A program made the translations under genes and the position numbers. The notes under the pieces were generated by a model. That model was given only the letters and a program-made list of their open reading frames with translations. It did no database searches and had not been told where the DNA came from. Positions 1 to 10,881 of a DNA stretch of 47,170 nt are shown here, piece after piece. The DNA comes from Terramyces sp. JEL0728 (lineage: Eukaryota; Chytridiomycota; Chytridiomycetes; Rhizophydiales; Terramycetaceae), in the NCBI GenBank assembly GCA_027603945.1, contig JADIIU010000100.1, forward strand, positions 1-47,170, given 5' to 3'. Within the stretch, counting starts at the first letter, position 1. The number at the start of each line of letters is the position of its first letter.

Positions 1-9
1 TTAAAGACA

Positions 10-3000
10 CTATACCCCAAGTCGTTCCATCTCTTTTGCCACGATTTTGAACAGTTTCCTCTTTTGTTTCTCGTTCAAACTTATTTTTAACTGCTCTTCA
101 ACGTATCTCCGGATTTCACCTTTGGTTGCTGTGTTGATGTCGTTGTTTGTCAAGAACTGATCTACGTGCTTTTTCAATACTGACGAGCGGATATCAGTTT
201 CTTGCAGGGCGGATATATGCGTAGACGACACATCACTGTAGTTTGATCTGTCGTCCATTAATTTCAAAGAGCTGGTACTGGACATACTCGATCTCTTTTC
301 CATTCGAGGAGCGTCCTTTGAAGTGCTGGATCCAATGAATGTCAAGCTGGACTGAGAATTATCCCTGTATCTAATCGCAGAAGTCTGCAAAACAACTGCA
401 TTTTCACCAATGGAATTTGGGACGATAGTGGTGGAAGGTGATACTGCCCTGTGGTAGGCCATTTGAGGTTTTGCTACTGGGGGCTTTTTGCTTTCCATTC
501 CATCCCAAGTAGTTAATGGAATCGTATCAGGGTCGAAAGCAGTTTCGTCCAACTGCTTCTCCACCTTCTTTCCTTCTTCATAAACCACTCTGGTATTTCC
601 CCAAGAAAAATCGTCCATATTCCATATGGAGTAGAATGGGAGGTAAATGCCAAATACCGGCATTGCTACTAAATACTACGGTTAATGCAAATGCTTACCA
701 CCAGCATCCATCCAAACTTTTCAACTTCAGCATTTAATACAAACAATACGATTTGAATTCCAAATACAGCCGCTATCATGATTATTGAAACAAGGGGTAA
801 TAAAGCATCTGGATTGGCAATGTTGTAATAAATCAGGTACACAATATACACTATTGATGATGGCATCGCAAATGTCACCAGCAAATCTAAAAAGACAATG
901 ATCCGCATGGAAAAGCAGCAGGCATTGCAAAGATTTTCTTGATACAAAAGTTCCACCAAGTTGTGGATGGTAGAGTTGATCCATCTTCTTCTTTGAGATT
1001 TCAATACTGTAAATGTGTCTGGGGCGATAGTTTTGCAAGTAGCATCGGAGCGGTACCCGGTGCTATTCGATGGAAAGTGTTTCAGTAATAATGTGGTCAA
1101 GAATCTATCCTCACCTAAATACAGCAAATTCTTCAGATGCAGAGTGTCTAATTGATTCAGTGAGTATTCACTTAGCAATTTTTTGTGGATTAGATACGGC
1201 TTCTTTTCATATTTGATGCGGTACAGTGAAAAGCAACCAGGTAAACAAGTCACGGAGCCAAACATAGATTCAAAGGCTTTGGTCATGTGTTGAGAAATAA
1301 AGTATTCGTAAATCTGAATCATAGTCACCCAGTTGTCTTTTTCGTTTTCAATTTTAGTGTCTCCGGCCACCCCAATTACTTTACGGTTCTGAACCATGTG
1401 TCCAACCAGTCGATTTAGACTAGAACGTTCAATTGAAGTGTCTGCATCAACCATTAACATGTATTCGTACATGTTTGGATCTACACCCATAATATTCTTG
1501 AATGTGTGATACAAGTGGAATTCAAGGGGATTGAACAGCTCCTGGTAAAACAGCCGCGATAGGAATTGCATCAAAATTAACTGAGAATCTCTTTTACCAC
1601 TAACGTTAGCAAATAATTACCGATTGCCTGCTCTAGAAGTTTCACTAGGCTTTCCAGTCTTGATTACAACGATATATGGAACTAACTTTCCTTCAATGTC
1701 ATAAAGCCCGGAAAATACCTTGGCGTAATTCAGCTGTTGATATCCACTCCCCAACGATTGATAAGCGTACGGCTCAGAATCCATTTCAGCGTCAACCCCT
1801 AAAATGTCCAAGACAATTCTCGGTGTTGGTCTGTCATTTCCTCCACCAATAATCATACCATCGCAAACAATAAACAGCATTCTATGCTTGTCATCATAAT
1901 CAGCGGTGGCAACTGAGTTGATTGTTCGCTTGAGTGAATCCTCGTCTTCGGTGTAACAAGGAATCAAGCAGAGTAAAAACCTGGATTGTGCTTCAGGGTT
2001 GTACGTTACGCCAATTCTTAATGCAGCCAAGAATTTGATCCCAATAATGAAAACCATTATACACGAAAACCCAAACAAGATGTAGTTAGGGATTAGGCAC
2101 TGCAAGTCATTTCTGTGGTCAATTGCACCAACGTAAAACATACCGTTGAGACACTGCATAGTTTGCGCATACAGCTGAGCATCAACTTTTTTCAGTTTTT
2201 CCATTATAAATGTAAGATCCGATCCAGTTGTAGTTTCTTTACGATCAAATATCTGGCCAATTGTCGGACCCATAAAGTTATAAAGCGTTTGGTTTGGGAA
2301 TACATAGAAAGGCGTGATATCAAATACTTTGCCGTATGCAATTAGCAGTTTTGCATTTTCTGTGCCAGACAAGTAATCCGAGATTGTTTGCGAGCCCCAG
2401 ACAACAGTTCCCGCTACACTGCTTTGTAATTGAGGCAAGTAATCATGCTGCACATGAGCTTCCCACCCAAATGGCAGATTGCCGTAGTGTAGCTGGAAAG
2501 AAACGGGTTTAGAAAAGCCGGGACAGTATGTATCCCAATAATTTTCTTTTGGGAAAAGAGCAGAGACATCCCTTCCAAGTACATCGTTCGTCCAGAAAGC
2601 TTCATTGCCCTGGGTATACACTTGTTTCACATGATCGCTGGCAATGCTGTTAATGTGATAATACTGCCCGTACATATAAACCACACCTTTTCCAAAATCA
2701 ATTTGAGACTGCAGCTGCCCAGGAGATAATTGCCTGCCTGTTGGACAGATAATAGGGCCAAGAGCAGCAATCACAAACAGAACAATCAAGTTTAATACGA
2801 CAAATATAATCATCAGCGCTAATTTTTCCCTCCAAGCTGTTCTCCGGTCCTGTCTTTTCATTTTTCCAAGCTTTTCAAGCAGGAAACCTGGGATATAAAA
2901 TGTCAATACGTTTGTCATTGCGAGCCATATCTTTCTTTTTAATGTCATTGGTTTTGCTTGTATGTCGTTTTGTTTTGTGAATTTTGCAGCTTTCTGGGTA

Positions 3001-5363
3001 TCCTGCGCAACATCTGCCAAATGCATAACCGTTTCTTGTTCCCATGAAACTTGAGTCTCATTTAGAGAGTTTCGTTTGCTGCTGGATACCATACTGTCTC
3101 TTTTGGAATCTAATTTAGGAATCTTTGTTGCATTGTTATCGCTGAATAGTCTATACAGTTGTCTGAAAGCTTTGTTGGACAGTAGAATATGGTCTGTCCC
3201 ATTCAGCGCATCTTGCTTGCCCCATCCTTTCTTGAGGATCAGCAAACTACACGCGATCGCAGGGTCTTCGAGTGAAATATTAAGATGTGTCAACACATTT
3301 GAAAACCTTTTCACCACCAACGAATGACTTGGATTTGCAGAATATGGCGATGCAGGATGGTTCGCTATTGAAGGCAAGTACCCCGCATTGATTTGTCTCT
3401 GGACCATCTTATCGTCCCACGATCTAGAGTAGGACATGCTCTTGTTTGGGTTGATATGCTGAACCATCCACATTTTTGTTGATGTTATGCATGACAGCAG
3501 ATCTTCTAATACTAATTGATACTAGAGTTAATGAAAAAGTACTTGGAAAGTAGTAGTATTCTCAACTTCTACTTTGCCTCTCTTGATAGTCATTGATCGA
3601 ACAGAAGTATTGATGGTGCTGGAAGCTGGCGATCGCGAAATCGTTTTTGTTTGTGCGGCAATAACGGTGTACGGATCCAAATCATGCACCAAGGTTTCAA
3701 TAATTTTATCAGAAAATAGGGTGCGCAAGAATACGTTTGTAGTGCCAGGTTCTTCAGGCGATCCTCTAATCAGTGTAACAAATTCACTTTGAATAGCTTC
3801 CAGGTTTTCGCAATTCCAATCTACGACATCGTAGTTGTATAATGCTCCTGAATGTGATATAGCGAATTGGTGGTCTCGCTTTGGTAAAAATATTGGTGAA
3901 TCGCCATGGATCTTTTGCAAGTACTGACAATAAGCAAAATCATTTTCAACACCAATCCCTCTGCATGTTTGCTGGTTAAGTAATCGTAAAGAACCGGTTT
4001 CTAATTGGCAGTAGAAATCCATTATCGTAGAATTTGATTCTACTATAAATTTATATTGTGGAATCTTTTGACTGGATAAAAAGTCATTTGCCGCACTAAT
4101 GCTTGTACTGTAGAGCAATTCTGTCAATTTTTCATTTGTATAGTTGTACAAGAATCTTTGTAATCGTGATTTTTCATTTTGCTCGTCTGGATTATCAAAT
4201 GAAACCATTCCTGGCACATCCAACACTGCAATATAATTGTTGTATTCTCCATCATTTTTACACACCTTTTCATTGACAAAGTTTGTCATCCATGAAACCA
4301 AATTTGAATACAGATTCCTTGCAAGGTTGTCCCGCTGCTTCTTGGCATCTTCAATATTCAGTAGTTTCGATACTCTATCCGTCTTTAAAGTAACTGTTTT
4401 TGAAGTTAGAGTGGTTTCCAGTGTGCTTGGATCTAATCCCAACAATTTAGCCGCAATCCCCAATACATTCTTATTTTTGACCACGCTCTTTGGCTCATGC
4501 TTTCTTCTCAGTAAAGTGGATTCATAATTGCCCCTTCCGATGTCGATATTGCCCAAGTGCAATATCGCAGCAAGAATTTGGAATATTCCGGTTTGTACAT
4601 CCTCTCCTAATCCTAAAATCTTGAAATCGTTGATCAGTTGCTTGTATTTTGAAGCATCATCACTCATCTCCATCTTGAAATCGTGACTATCAAGGTATTG
4701 GAAATCTGTATTAAGGGATAGACGGTCTCTATCTGCAGACGGCATCCCTTTGAGCAGATAAAAGATGTCAAAATTCCTTGAAGATGCTGGCTTACTAGTC
4801 AATAAATGTATATCATGGAGGTAGTTGATTGTCTTTGTGCCAACAAACTTGCCAGTAGCGCTAAACTGATATTCGTTGTACCGGATACAAGTTGTGCTTG
4901 CAGAACCGTTTGAAGAATATGCACTGGTAAATATGGAAAGCATATTTACCGCTTTTGCCGTTAAAGTCGCAGTCCTTGTCTTTTTCCCTCCAACTCTTGC
5001 TAAATCCATCAGGTGCGTTACAATCCGATCAAACGAATATGATTTTCCAGAGTTTGAGTCACCAAGTAGCACTATACTCTGGTCATTTTGCAACAGTTTA
5101 AGCTGCAGGTATGCGTTTGCGGTCAAATCAAATACGGTTTGGAATTCGATTTCGGGATCTAGACTGAACTCTGCAGCCATTTGTTTTGAATCGCTCTTGA
5201 TGCTAGAGTGCGGTCGGATATGCACTAGTGTATTCGATCCGATTTTTGTATTTATAATGCCGGCATTCCAGTTCTCTTTTAGTTTTGTGAGAATTGTGCC
5301 TGCGCTTGTCGGGTGTGTATCGTACAAGTCCGCAACTGCATCTCTGGTATTCCTATTTTTCAT
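10..5363 (-). CDS. Chitin synthase with N-terminal myosin motor (class V/VII type)
   Basis: Plasma-membrane glycosyltransferase that polymerises UDP-GlcNAc into chitin; its myosin-like head is thought to help deliver it along actin. Four exons with introns at 3522-3542 (21 nt), 1600-1620 (21 nt) and 676-698 (23 nt) give 1762 residues. The head (about residues 1-607) has a P-loop GDSNSGKS at 101-108 and a switch-II-like DVPGMVSF. A cytochrome-b5-like segment (LLIAYGKVFDITPF) and membrane helices follow. The catalytic domain has KTGKPSETSRAGNRGKRDSQ (restored by the 1600-1620 splice), VDADT, GEDRFLT and QRRRW. A DEK_C-like domain ends the protein (LKKHVDQFL...MERLGV). Switch I is degenerate, as is common in this class, so the head may be a weak motor. 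Start chosen as the first ATG of the open frame; TAG stop at 10-12. Confidence 0.95.
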
Positions 5364-6080
5364 TGTAACGGTAAAGCTAAAGAGCCAGCCTTATCTTGTA
5401 GTCCTTTGACGCATTTGTACAACCGTGTTCACCAAATTAGGACAGGGGCTCATTTTGCCTTTTCCCACATTAAAAATCAAAAATTTAATTTCCGCAGTGG
5501 TTGGGTTAGATTAAAACCAGACGGCCAAGCGGAAGAGATCAGTGCTTTATTACGTTTAATTTTGTGTAAACAGGTTTCCATTTTCGAAAAGCAACTTTCA
5601 GACATGTGGGAAAATGCTGGCGAACCTTATTCCAATTGCGGTGAATATTTATTTCATTGTGGTGACATTTGATTGAGAAATAAGGCTGAGAAATAACTGT
5701 CGGAATCTCCGCTCGAGTCGTATTTGCTCAATAGTGACATTTGCACTACCGAAATTCAGCAGATTTGGCAACATTTGCCTGGATTAATAGGATACATTCG
5801 GATAAGGCATTCAAGGATCCTTGTTTCTGCCTCACTCATCTGAGAAGTGATAGCGTTTCCATTATATCTGAAACGATCTTTTTTCAACCAGGTTGTCCAC
5901 AAAACACAAACTATGCTTATCAGGAAGCGAGTCCAATTAGAACTCAACCTGTGAGTCAGTCGGAACTCTAATCTCATGGTGGAAGATCGGCTGGCAATAC
6001 CCGGCGTTTTTCCTGAATCACTTGAAACACAAAATGTAACACTTGGCAACCAGATTTTTCACCAAAAAACTTGCATCAAA
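5364..6080. other. Intergenic region between divergent chitin synthase and transcription-factor-like genes
   Basis: About 0.7 kb with no convincing gene. Short open frames on both strands match no family and show no supporting splice pattern. It presumably carries both promoters, but no TATA box or operator could be placed with confidence. An ATG at 5976 is in frame with the downstream gene, but the paralogue comparison favours 6081. Confidence 0.5.
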
Positions 6081-7917
6081 ATGGATCAGCTATCAATGAT
6101 GCTTCAGACACCTTGGCATAATCCAAAGGCAAAGCCAAAGGAAAAGAAGGAAAAGAAACGAAAGCTAATCCAAAGCAGCGAATCGCCAGAATCACTCTCC
6201 ACCAATTCTTCGCCTGAATTCGGATTCCAATTCGATCCTTCTTTCTTCCAACAACCAGTAGACTTTGATCAATTCATGACGAATCCGTTAGATTTTCATT
6301 TACCTAATCAAATGGGCCCTGTTGGACAAATTGGAGGAGTGGAATTTGACAATTTCTTTAATGAATTGGACTTGGAGCGACACTTGGTGGAAAATAGTTT
6401 TCTGTTTAATTGCGGATTTTCAGTTGCAGAAGAATCCAGCCAATCAATTATTCCTTGTCAAAGGCATTTTGTCTTAATACTAGATTTTCAACCTCTGCCA
6501 ATTTGAAAAAAGCACTGTGTTTCCATTCTACATTCTTTTCAACCCACCCCCTGCTATTCCCATCAAAGAAACCTACTTTAGCAGAGAAATATCAGAAAGC
6601 ACAGGCGTATGTGATCAAGGAGACTCCAAAAGTGTATACAAATAACCAGGAATTGTGTGATGATGTTCGAGCCCTGTTGATCCAGGCAATGTCACTGTTC
6701 AGTCTTGGGAATTGTGAAGAATCTCGGAAATTGACAAGTCAAGCATATTTCACTGGAAAGACACATGGACTGTTCACAGCTGAAACTTTTCAAGGAGGAA
6801 ACTCAATTATTTCTGTTGATGATTTGAATTCTCAAGTCGCACTAATGTCGATAACCCAAAAATCATTTTATTCAAATGCATCTGAAGTAGAGATTACAGA
6901 AGGATTGGCCATCATTGCGTTCTGTTTGCGAGCCGATACTTTGAATTCAATTGCAAGCGGGCAAGGTACTTTACACTAATATTAGGGTTCTTGATTGACG
7001 AAGCAGAATATCCAAGTATGCACAAACCCGCATTTGCCAGACCAGCAACCACATCTAGCAGACATCAAAATGTACCACACAACCTTGCACAAAATTCAAT
7101 TTGGGAGAATACTCAGTGGGCTCCAATGTATGACGATATCAAGCAATTGTCTGTATCAATCGGCGATTGGTTACCAGACGCCAAAATGAGAGCATACTCT
7201 GAAATATTCTTGTGGAAAATTGTGCGAAAAGCCCTTAGATTTACCCGCACATACAAATACTCACAGATCTGTTCCAAAAAAGACAAGGCATTTTATAAAC
7301 GAAGGAAATTCAACTACATTATTGTCCGCCAATTCTGCGACACACCAGAAAACTTTGCACCGTTTACAGATCTGACTGTATTTGACTCTAGCAACTACAT
7401 GAATCCCAAACCATTCCCTAAAATTAGAAATTCGCCTGATATCATAAACCTGTATCTTACTCTGCTAGTAATGACCTGCTACCTTCATCTATCTGGTGAT
7501 CAAAACGACTGCAGCAATCTATACAGCTTGAAGATTGATCAACCGAGTGCATACACTTCAAAACAAATTCTATTCTGCTGCATGATGGCTCTAGATCATA
7601 TCTTGCGAATGTGCAATACACCAAACGTACCAAGAGACTCATTCTTTGGTGCATATGATTACAATACCATTCAACTAACTCAGGCAATGATGACACCAGA
7701 TGACCACCATCCATCGCCTATTTTCACAGATGCGTACTCTGCTCTGCTTATTTACAGTATATCTAGCAGCTGCTTTATGGCACACACCAAAGACCCGCTT
7801 TGCCAAGTGATTAAAGACACGATACAGTCTAGTGTCCTGCCCACATTAAAGCGAATTGGCAATATCTGGCCAATGGCGACCAAGTACCATGATTTCCTTG
7901 AAGCTCAAATTAATTGA
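6081..7917 (+). CDS. Fungal transcription-factor-like protein lacking the Zn2Cys6 cluster
   Basis: Member of the regulator family also seen at 20068-21878 and in the duplicated block. Introns at 6464-6483 (20 nt, GC-AG) and 6966-6985 (20 nt) give 598 residues. Start MDQLSMMLQTPW is shared with the paralogue (MDQLEAMLSSPW), which is why 6081 was preferred to the in-frame ATG at 5976. The N-terminus has a lysine-rich, nuclear-signal-like KKEKKRKL but no cysteine cluster. The rest is the family's helical middle-homology-like region, with landmarks KKALCFHSTFFSTHPLLFP, NQELCDDVRALL, SGQGFLIDEAEYP, WAPMYDDIK and SALLIYSISSSC. It should be nuclear but has no visible DNA-binding domain, so it may act through a partner or as a competitor (inference). 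It ends about 60 nt before the convergent SET gene. Confidence 0.85.
6464..6483 (+). other. 20-nt GC-AG intron
   Basis: Sequence gcattttgtcttaatactag. Removing it joins IIPCQ-R to FSTSANLKKALCF, which aligns residue for residue with the paralogue SMQR-QNLSPLLRKALCF. No GT donor gives an in-frame product here. The branch-like ttaat lies close to the AG. Confidence 0.8.
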
Positions 7918-7978
7918 ATATAATAAATTTTTACACTCGAAATGGTCAGTAATAAAATAAAATTTAGTGATATACAAA

Positions 7979-9486
7979 TTAACGCTCCCAGAATCTATCA
8001 ACATCCACACCGTAGTCAACAAACAACTCTTGCCCCCTTTCAATCTTTTTGATTGTATTGCAAATAATCTGGTTGACGACTATACCTTCTACAAACTGAA
8101 CATTTACGTGACCCTTCCTTTCGTTAATGTAGTAGAATGGACAGTCAACGCCATCTTTTTTTGTGTACAGCGTTCCGTCATCGTTGGTAGCGTCTAGGAC
8201 TGTATTGCGGTAGCGATGAGAGTATACCGATGCTTGACCTTTTCCTTCTTTGAGTGAATCAAACTCATCTTCAGTCATCGGCACTCCAAAGTAAAAACCA
8301 AGAAACGTTGATTTTGGGATGGTGCGTTTTGCAAATAGTCCATTTCCAGCATTCGGAATTAAGCTTTGCTTGATTTCAAATAAATCACCAAAATTGTCTG
8401 GGATAATGTATTCCTTTGGTTTTTTGAATATATTGGTCTCGTCTACGTTAGGAACAAGCTCTTCAGGAGTCAAGCAGGCCGGATCAATAAACTCTGGTGT
8501 CAAGCATGCTGGATCTATAAATTCCGGTGTAAGGCTTGTCGGATCCAAGAGTTGATCTTGAACAGATAAAATATCATTGGTAAATACAGTAAACTCAGGT
8601 TCTTTTTGCAGGTAATTAAAGTCTTGTTCCAGCGAAGCATTGAAATCTTTGAAGATTCCTTTTTGGGGGGTCTATATGAGTAATAATTACCAATGACAGA
8701 GAAGGCAGGCCGTCCAGCTCTAATCGATCAGATTCCTGTAATATTTCGGGAAACAAATCGTCCAGCTGGAGGTCATTGTTCTTTTGTTTCTTTGGGGTAC
8801 TCTTTTTTGGTGATTTTCTTCTCTTTTTGGGCGTAATAATATCTGTTTCCTTGATATCCGGAACCTTTTGCGGACTTTCACTTCTCCTTTCCACCTCCTT
8901 TTCGTCTTTTATTTCTTCAAGTTTGTTTTCTGAATCTTGCAAGAGCTGAAACGTTTCTGCTTTTTCAATTGCTTTACGATCTCCAAAAAAGTATGGCCAG
9001 TCCAAGGTAGTCAGTTTCTGTGTCCATTCGTTGTAGTTCTTTAACGCTGATTCAAAATTACCAGTTTCAAACGCAAGTTTGAAATGCTGTTTTGTATGTC
9101 CAGGAATGTCTATTCTTACAAAGTACTTGTCTTGTCTTAGTGATTCAATTACCTACAATCAGCGAATATTACCATGATTAGTAGTTAATCGTCCAGATAC
9201 AGTATTCGCAGGAGTATTGCCGTGGAATAACGGAGGAAGATTCCTCTGCTGTGCTAATTCCTTGTCCAGTTTCAACGTTTCCGGTATGATTTCTGCTCTT
9301 GACAGCGGGCGATTGGCTTTTCTGAGTACAAGGAAAATTAAATAGCTTGTCAGCAAATTCCTACCTCTGATTCCACCATCTCGGCTTATCTTTTCTTTTG
9401 GCGATTTCCTTGATTTGCTTCTTTACCGGTTTCTTTTCCTCTACTTGTGGTTTTTCAAGTTGTTTTTTGGCTCGCAGAGATCTCAT
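7979..9486 (-). CDS. SET-domain protein with N-terminal HARE-HTH-like domain
   Basis: Probable chromatin or protein lysine methyltransferase. Introns at 9346-9364 (19 nt), 9131-9172 (42 nt, 20+22 with internal AG|GT) and 8672-8690 (19 nt) give 475 residues. The start MRSLRAKKQLEKPQVEEKK is lysine-rich. A HARE-HTH-like winged-helix segment follows (SYLIFLVLRKANRPLSRAEI ... GNTPANTVSGRL ... DKYFVRIDIPG), then a basic low-complexity stretch (KKRRKSPKKSTPKK). Three 10-residue repeats (DPACLTPEFI type) precede the SET domain, which shows GNGLFAKR, a central YINERKGHVNV and the C-terminal ERGQELFVDYG. The usual NHS/C motif is not canonical, so activity is uncertain. Using only the first 20 nt of the 42-nt intron leaves a frameshift and a stop, so the long form is required. 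Confidence 0.8.
8464..8553 (-). repeat. Three 30-bp tandem repeats coding DPxCLTPEFI
   Basis: Three in-frame units just before the SET domain read DPTSLTPEFI, DPACLTPEFI and DPACLTPEEL. The nucleotide copies differ mainly at third positions, so the array is not brand new. Confidence 0.85.
9131..9172 (-). other. 42-nt twin intron (20+22 nt, internal AG|GT)
   Basis: Read on the minus strand it is gtaatattcgctgattgtag (20 nt) followed directly by a 22-nt GT...AG unit starting gtaattgaat and ending agacaag. Each half looks like a complete local intron. Only removal of both keeps the frame, giving RLTTNH-DKYFVRID. Confidence 0.75.
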
Positions 9487-9643
9487 TTTTAACTTGCAAG
9501 AAAAGCCACCTGATAATTTCGTTCATTAAAGGATTCCAAGCTGATAGAAAGCCTCCCAGTCGCTGCTTAACCAGTACAAGCACTTTGCTTTGACAGACAA
9601 GGATTCGCGCAAACCATGGAGCTAAATTTCCAAAAGCATTATA
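9487..9643. other. Short intergenic gap
   Basis: About 160 nt between the start of the SET gene and the stop of the EF-hand gene, both on the minus strand. No other feature is seen. Confidence 0.5.
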
Positions 9644-10193
9644 TTACAGTTCCATTTTACACAGTTTTCTGAATTCAGACATTGACACTGATGCTGAATG
9701 ATTCGTATCCCACAAATTGATCATCTGGACAACATTTTCTAGCGGCTGCGGGTCGCTGGATTAGCTTTTTTTACCCAATCTCCTCAAACAAGGCCATCAA
9801 ATCGTTGATCCCAATACTCCCATCGTTGTCAGTATCACAAATGGTAAACGCTTCATTAATATCTGCATCGGTCTGCAGGAATTTCTTGTTTTGCCGATAC
9901 CTAACCATAATTTTGATAAACTCTTCTATTGATACGTCTCCGTTTCCGTCTTGGTCCACTTCCTTGATCATCAGTTTTGATTGTTCCAGGGTGATATCCA
10001 TTCCAATACCTTCCATTGCAGCTTGTAATTCATTTTCTGAAATCGAGCCGTTGCTGTCGAGATCAAATGCGCAAAAAGCCTCAATGTAATAATCGCATTC
10101 TTCCTTTGATAGTCCAGGAAATAGATTTACGTGACTCAGTTTATCACGAAGTTCTTTGACTGGGTTCCGTTTCCTTATATTTATCCCTCCCAT
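9644..10193 (-). CDS. Calmodulin-like four EF-hand protein
   Basis: Predicted calcium sensor of 176 residues. A 19-nt intron (9756-9774, gtaaaaaaagctaatccag) restores the fourth EF-hand, which is lost if one stops at the apparent TAA in the intron. Loops are DLDSNGSISENE, DQDGNGDVSIEE, DTDNDGSIGIND and the degenerate DTNHSASVSMSE. The last lacks some calcium ligands. The start MGGINIRKRNPVKE was chosen as the first ATG followed by family-like sequence; an in-frame extension upstream looks like leader. The spacing fits the calmodulin/centrin superfamily, but no diagnostic centrin motif was seen, so it is left as calmodulin-like. Confidence 0.85.
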
Positions 10194-10457
10194 TTTGTTG
10201 TTTAGATTTTTCTTTTTCAAACCTGTATTATTTTGTATTACCTTGAATGAACTCTGAAAATGTAAACGAGTGTCGCGGCTCTTCGTCGTTATCAAGATTT
10301 GGAATCGGGTGGTTTTCTTGGTTAGCAGAGTTTACCAAATATACTGAAATTCTTTCCTTGTGTTACTGAGCTACCGTCTGTATTTGTTCCCAATGCAAAT
10401 CTAATGGCCGCGCTTTCGTTAATTGGATTTACATGTCTTCAATTAGCGAATCTTTTC

Positions 10458-10823
10458 TTAATGGCTGTGTAAATCATAATTTACTTCATATCCGCGTTCA
10501 TAGTCCTGCAATATAGACTTTTTCCTTCCTGGTGGTTGCATGCTCCACTGCGATAATCTTACAGGTTCCTCCAACAGCGGTAAGCTGAATCTTGAAGAAT
10601 CTTCCTTGGCAACCGAGCTTCTTCCTCTGCTTGTTACTGACTGTCGAAGTAGACTTATCCTCCCACTGTTTGGACGCGAGTCTGCATTCCCAGCAGTTTC
10701 TGCTTGACGTAGTAACGAAGGCCGGAAAGGTTTGGTATTAGTTTCGTGTACAGCTCCCAATCCACCATCAGGCCGTTCTTTTTTCAAAGCATGCGAAGAA
10801 GGTCGGGGTTTCGTTAAAGACAT
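10458..10823 (-). CDS. Small basic protein of unknown function
   Basis: A 121-residue open frame starting MSLTKPRPSSHALKKERPDG, rich in Ser, Arg and Pro. Two similar short segments (RPSLLRQ, RISLLRQ) occur near the middle. No family is recognised. It is divergent from the CH-domain gene with only 58 nt between start codons, so the two may be co-regulated. A 20-nt GT-AG segment at 10465-10484 (gtaaattatgatttacacag) could be an intron. If spliced, the protein would end PLRKDSLIEDM at 10429 (124 residues) instead of VNYDLHSH. The sequence does not decide between them. Confidence 0.55.
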   Translation of the reverse strand: MSLTKPRPSSHALKKERPDGGLGAVHETNTKPFRPSLLRQAETAGNADSRPNSGRISLLRQSVTSRGRSSVAKEDSSRFSLPLLEEPVRLSQWSMQPPGRKKSILQDYERGYEVNYDLHSH

Positions 10824-10881
10824 GAAGTGACGTGTTTTATTTTCAAAAAATGTCTACTTCACCACCGAGGGAAATAATAAA

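Noticed and set aside
4876..5409. Long plus-strand open frame opposite the myosin head
   Set aside because: It is an antisense shadow of the conserved chitin synthase coding sequence.
5518..5540. Possible tRNA A box (ACGGCCAAGCGG)
   Set aside because: No B box or acceptor stem within tRNA distance.
9153..9172. Simple 20-nt intron in the SET gene
   Set aside because: Removal leaves a frameshift and immediate TGA; only the 42-nt removal restores the frame.
9644..10193. Centrin assignment for the EF-hand protein
   Set aside because: The four EF-hands are generic and no centrin-specific N-terminal or C-terminal motif was seen.
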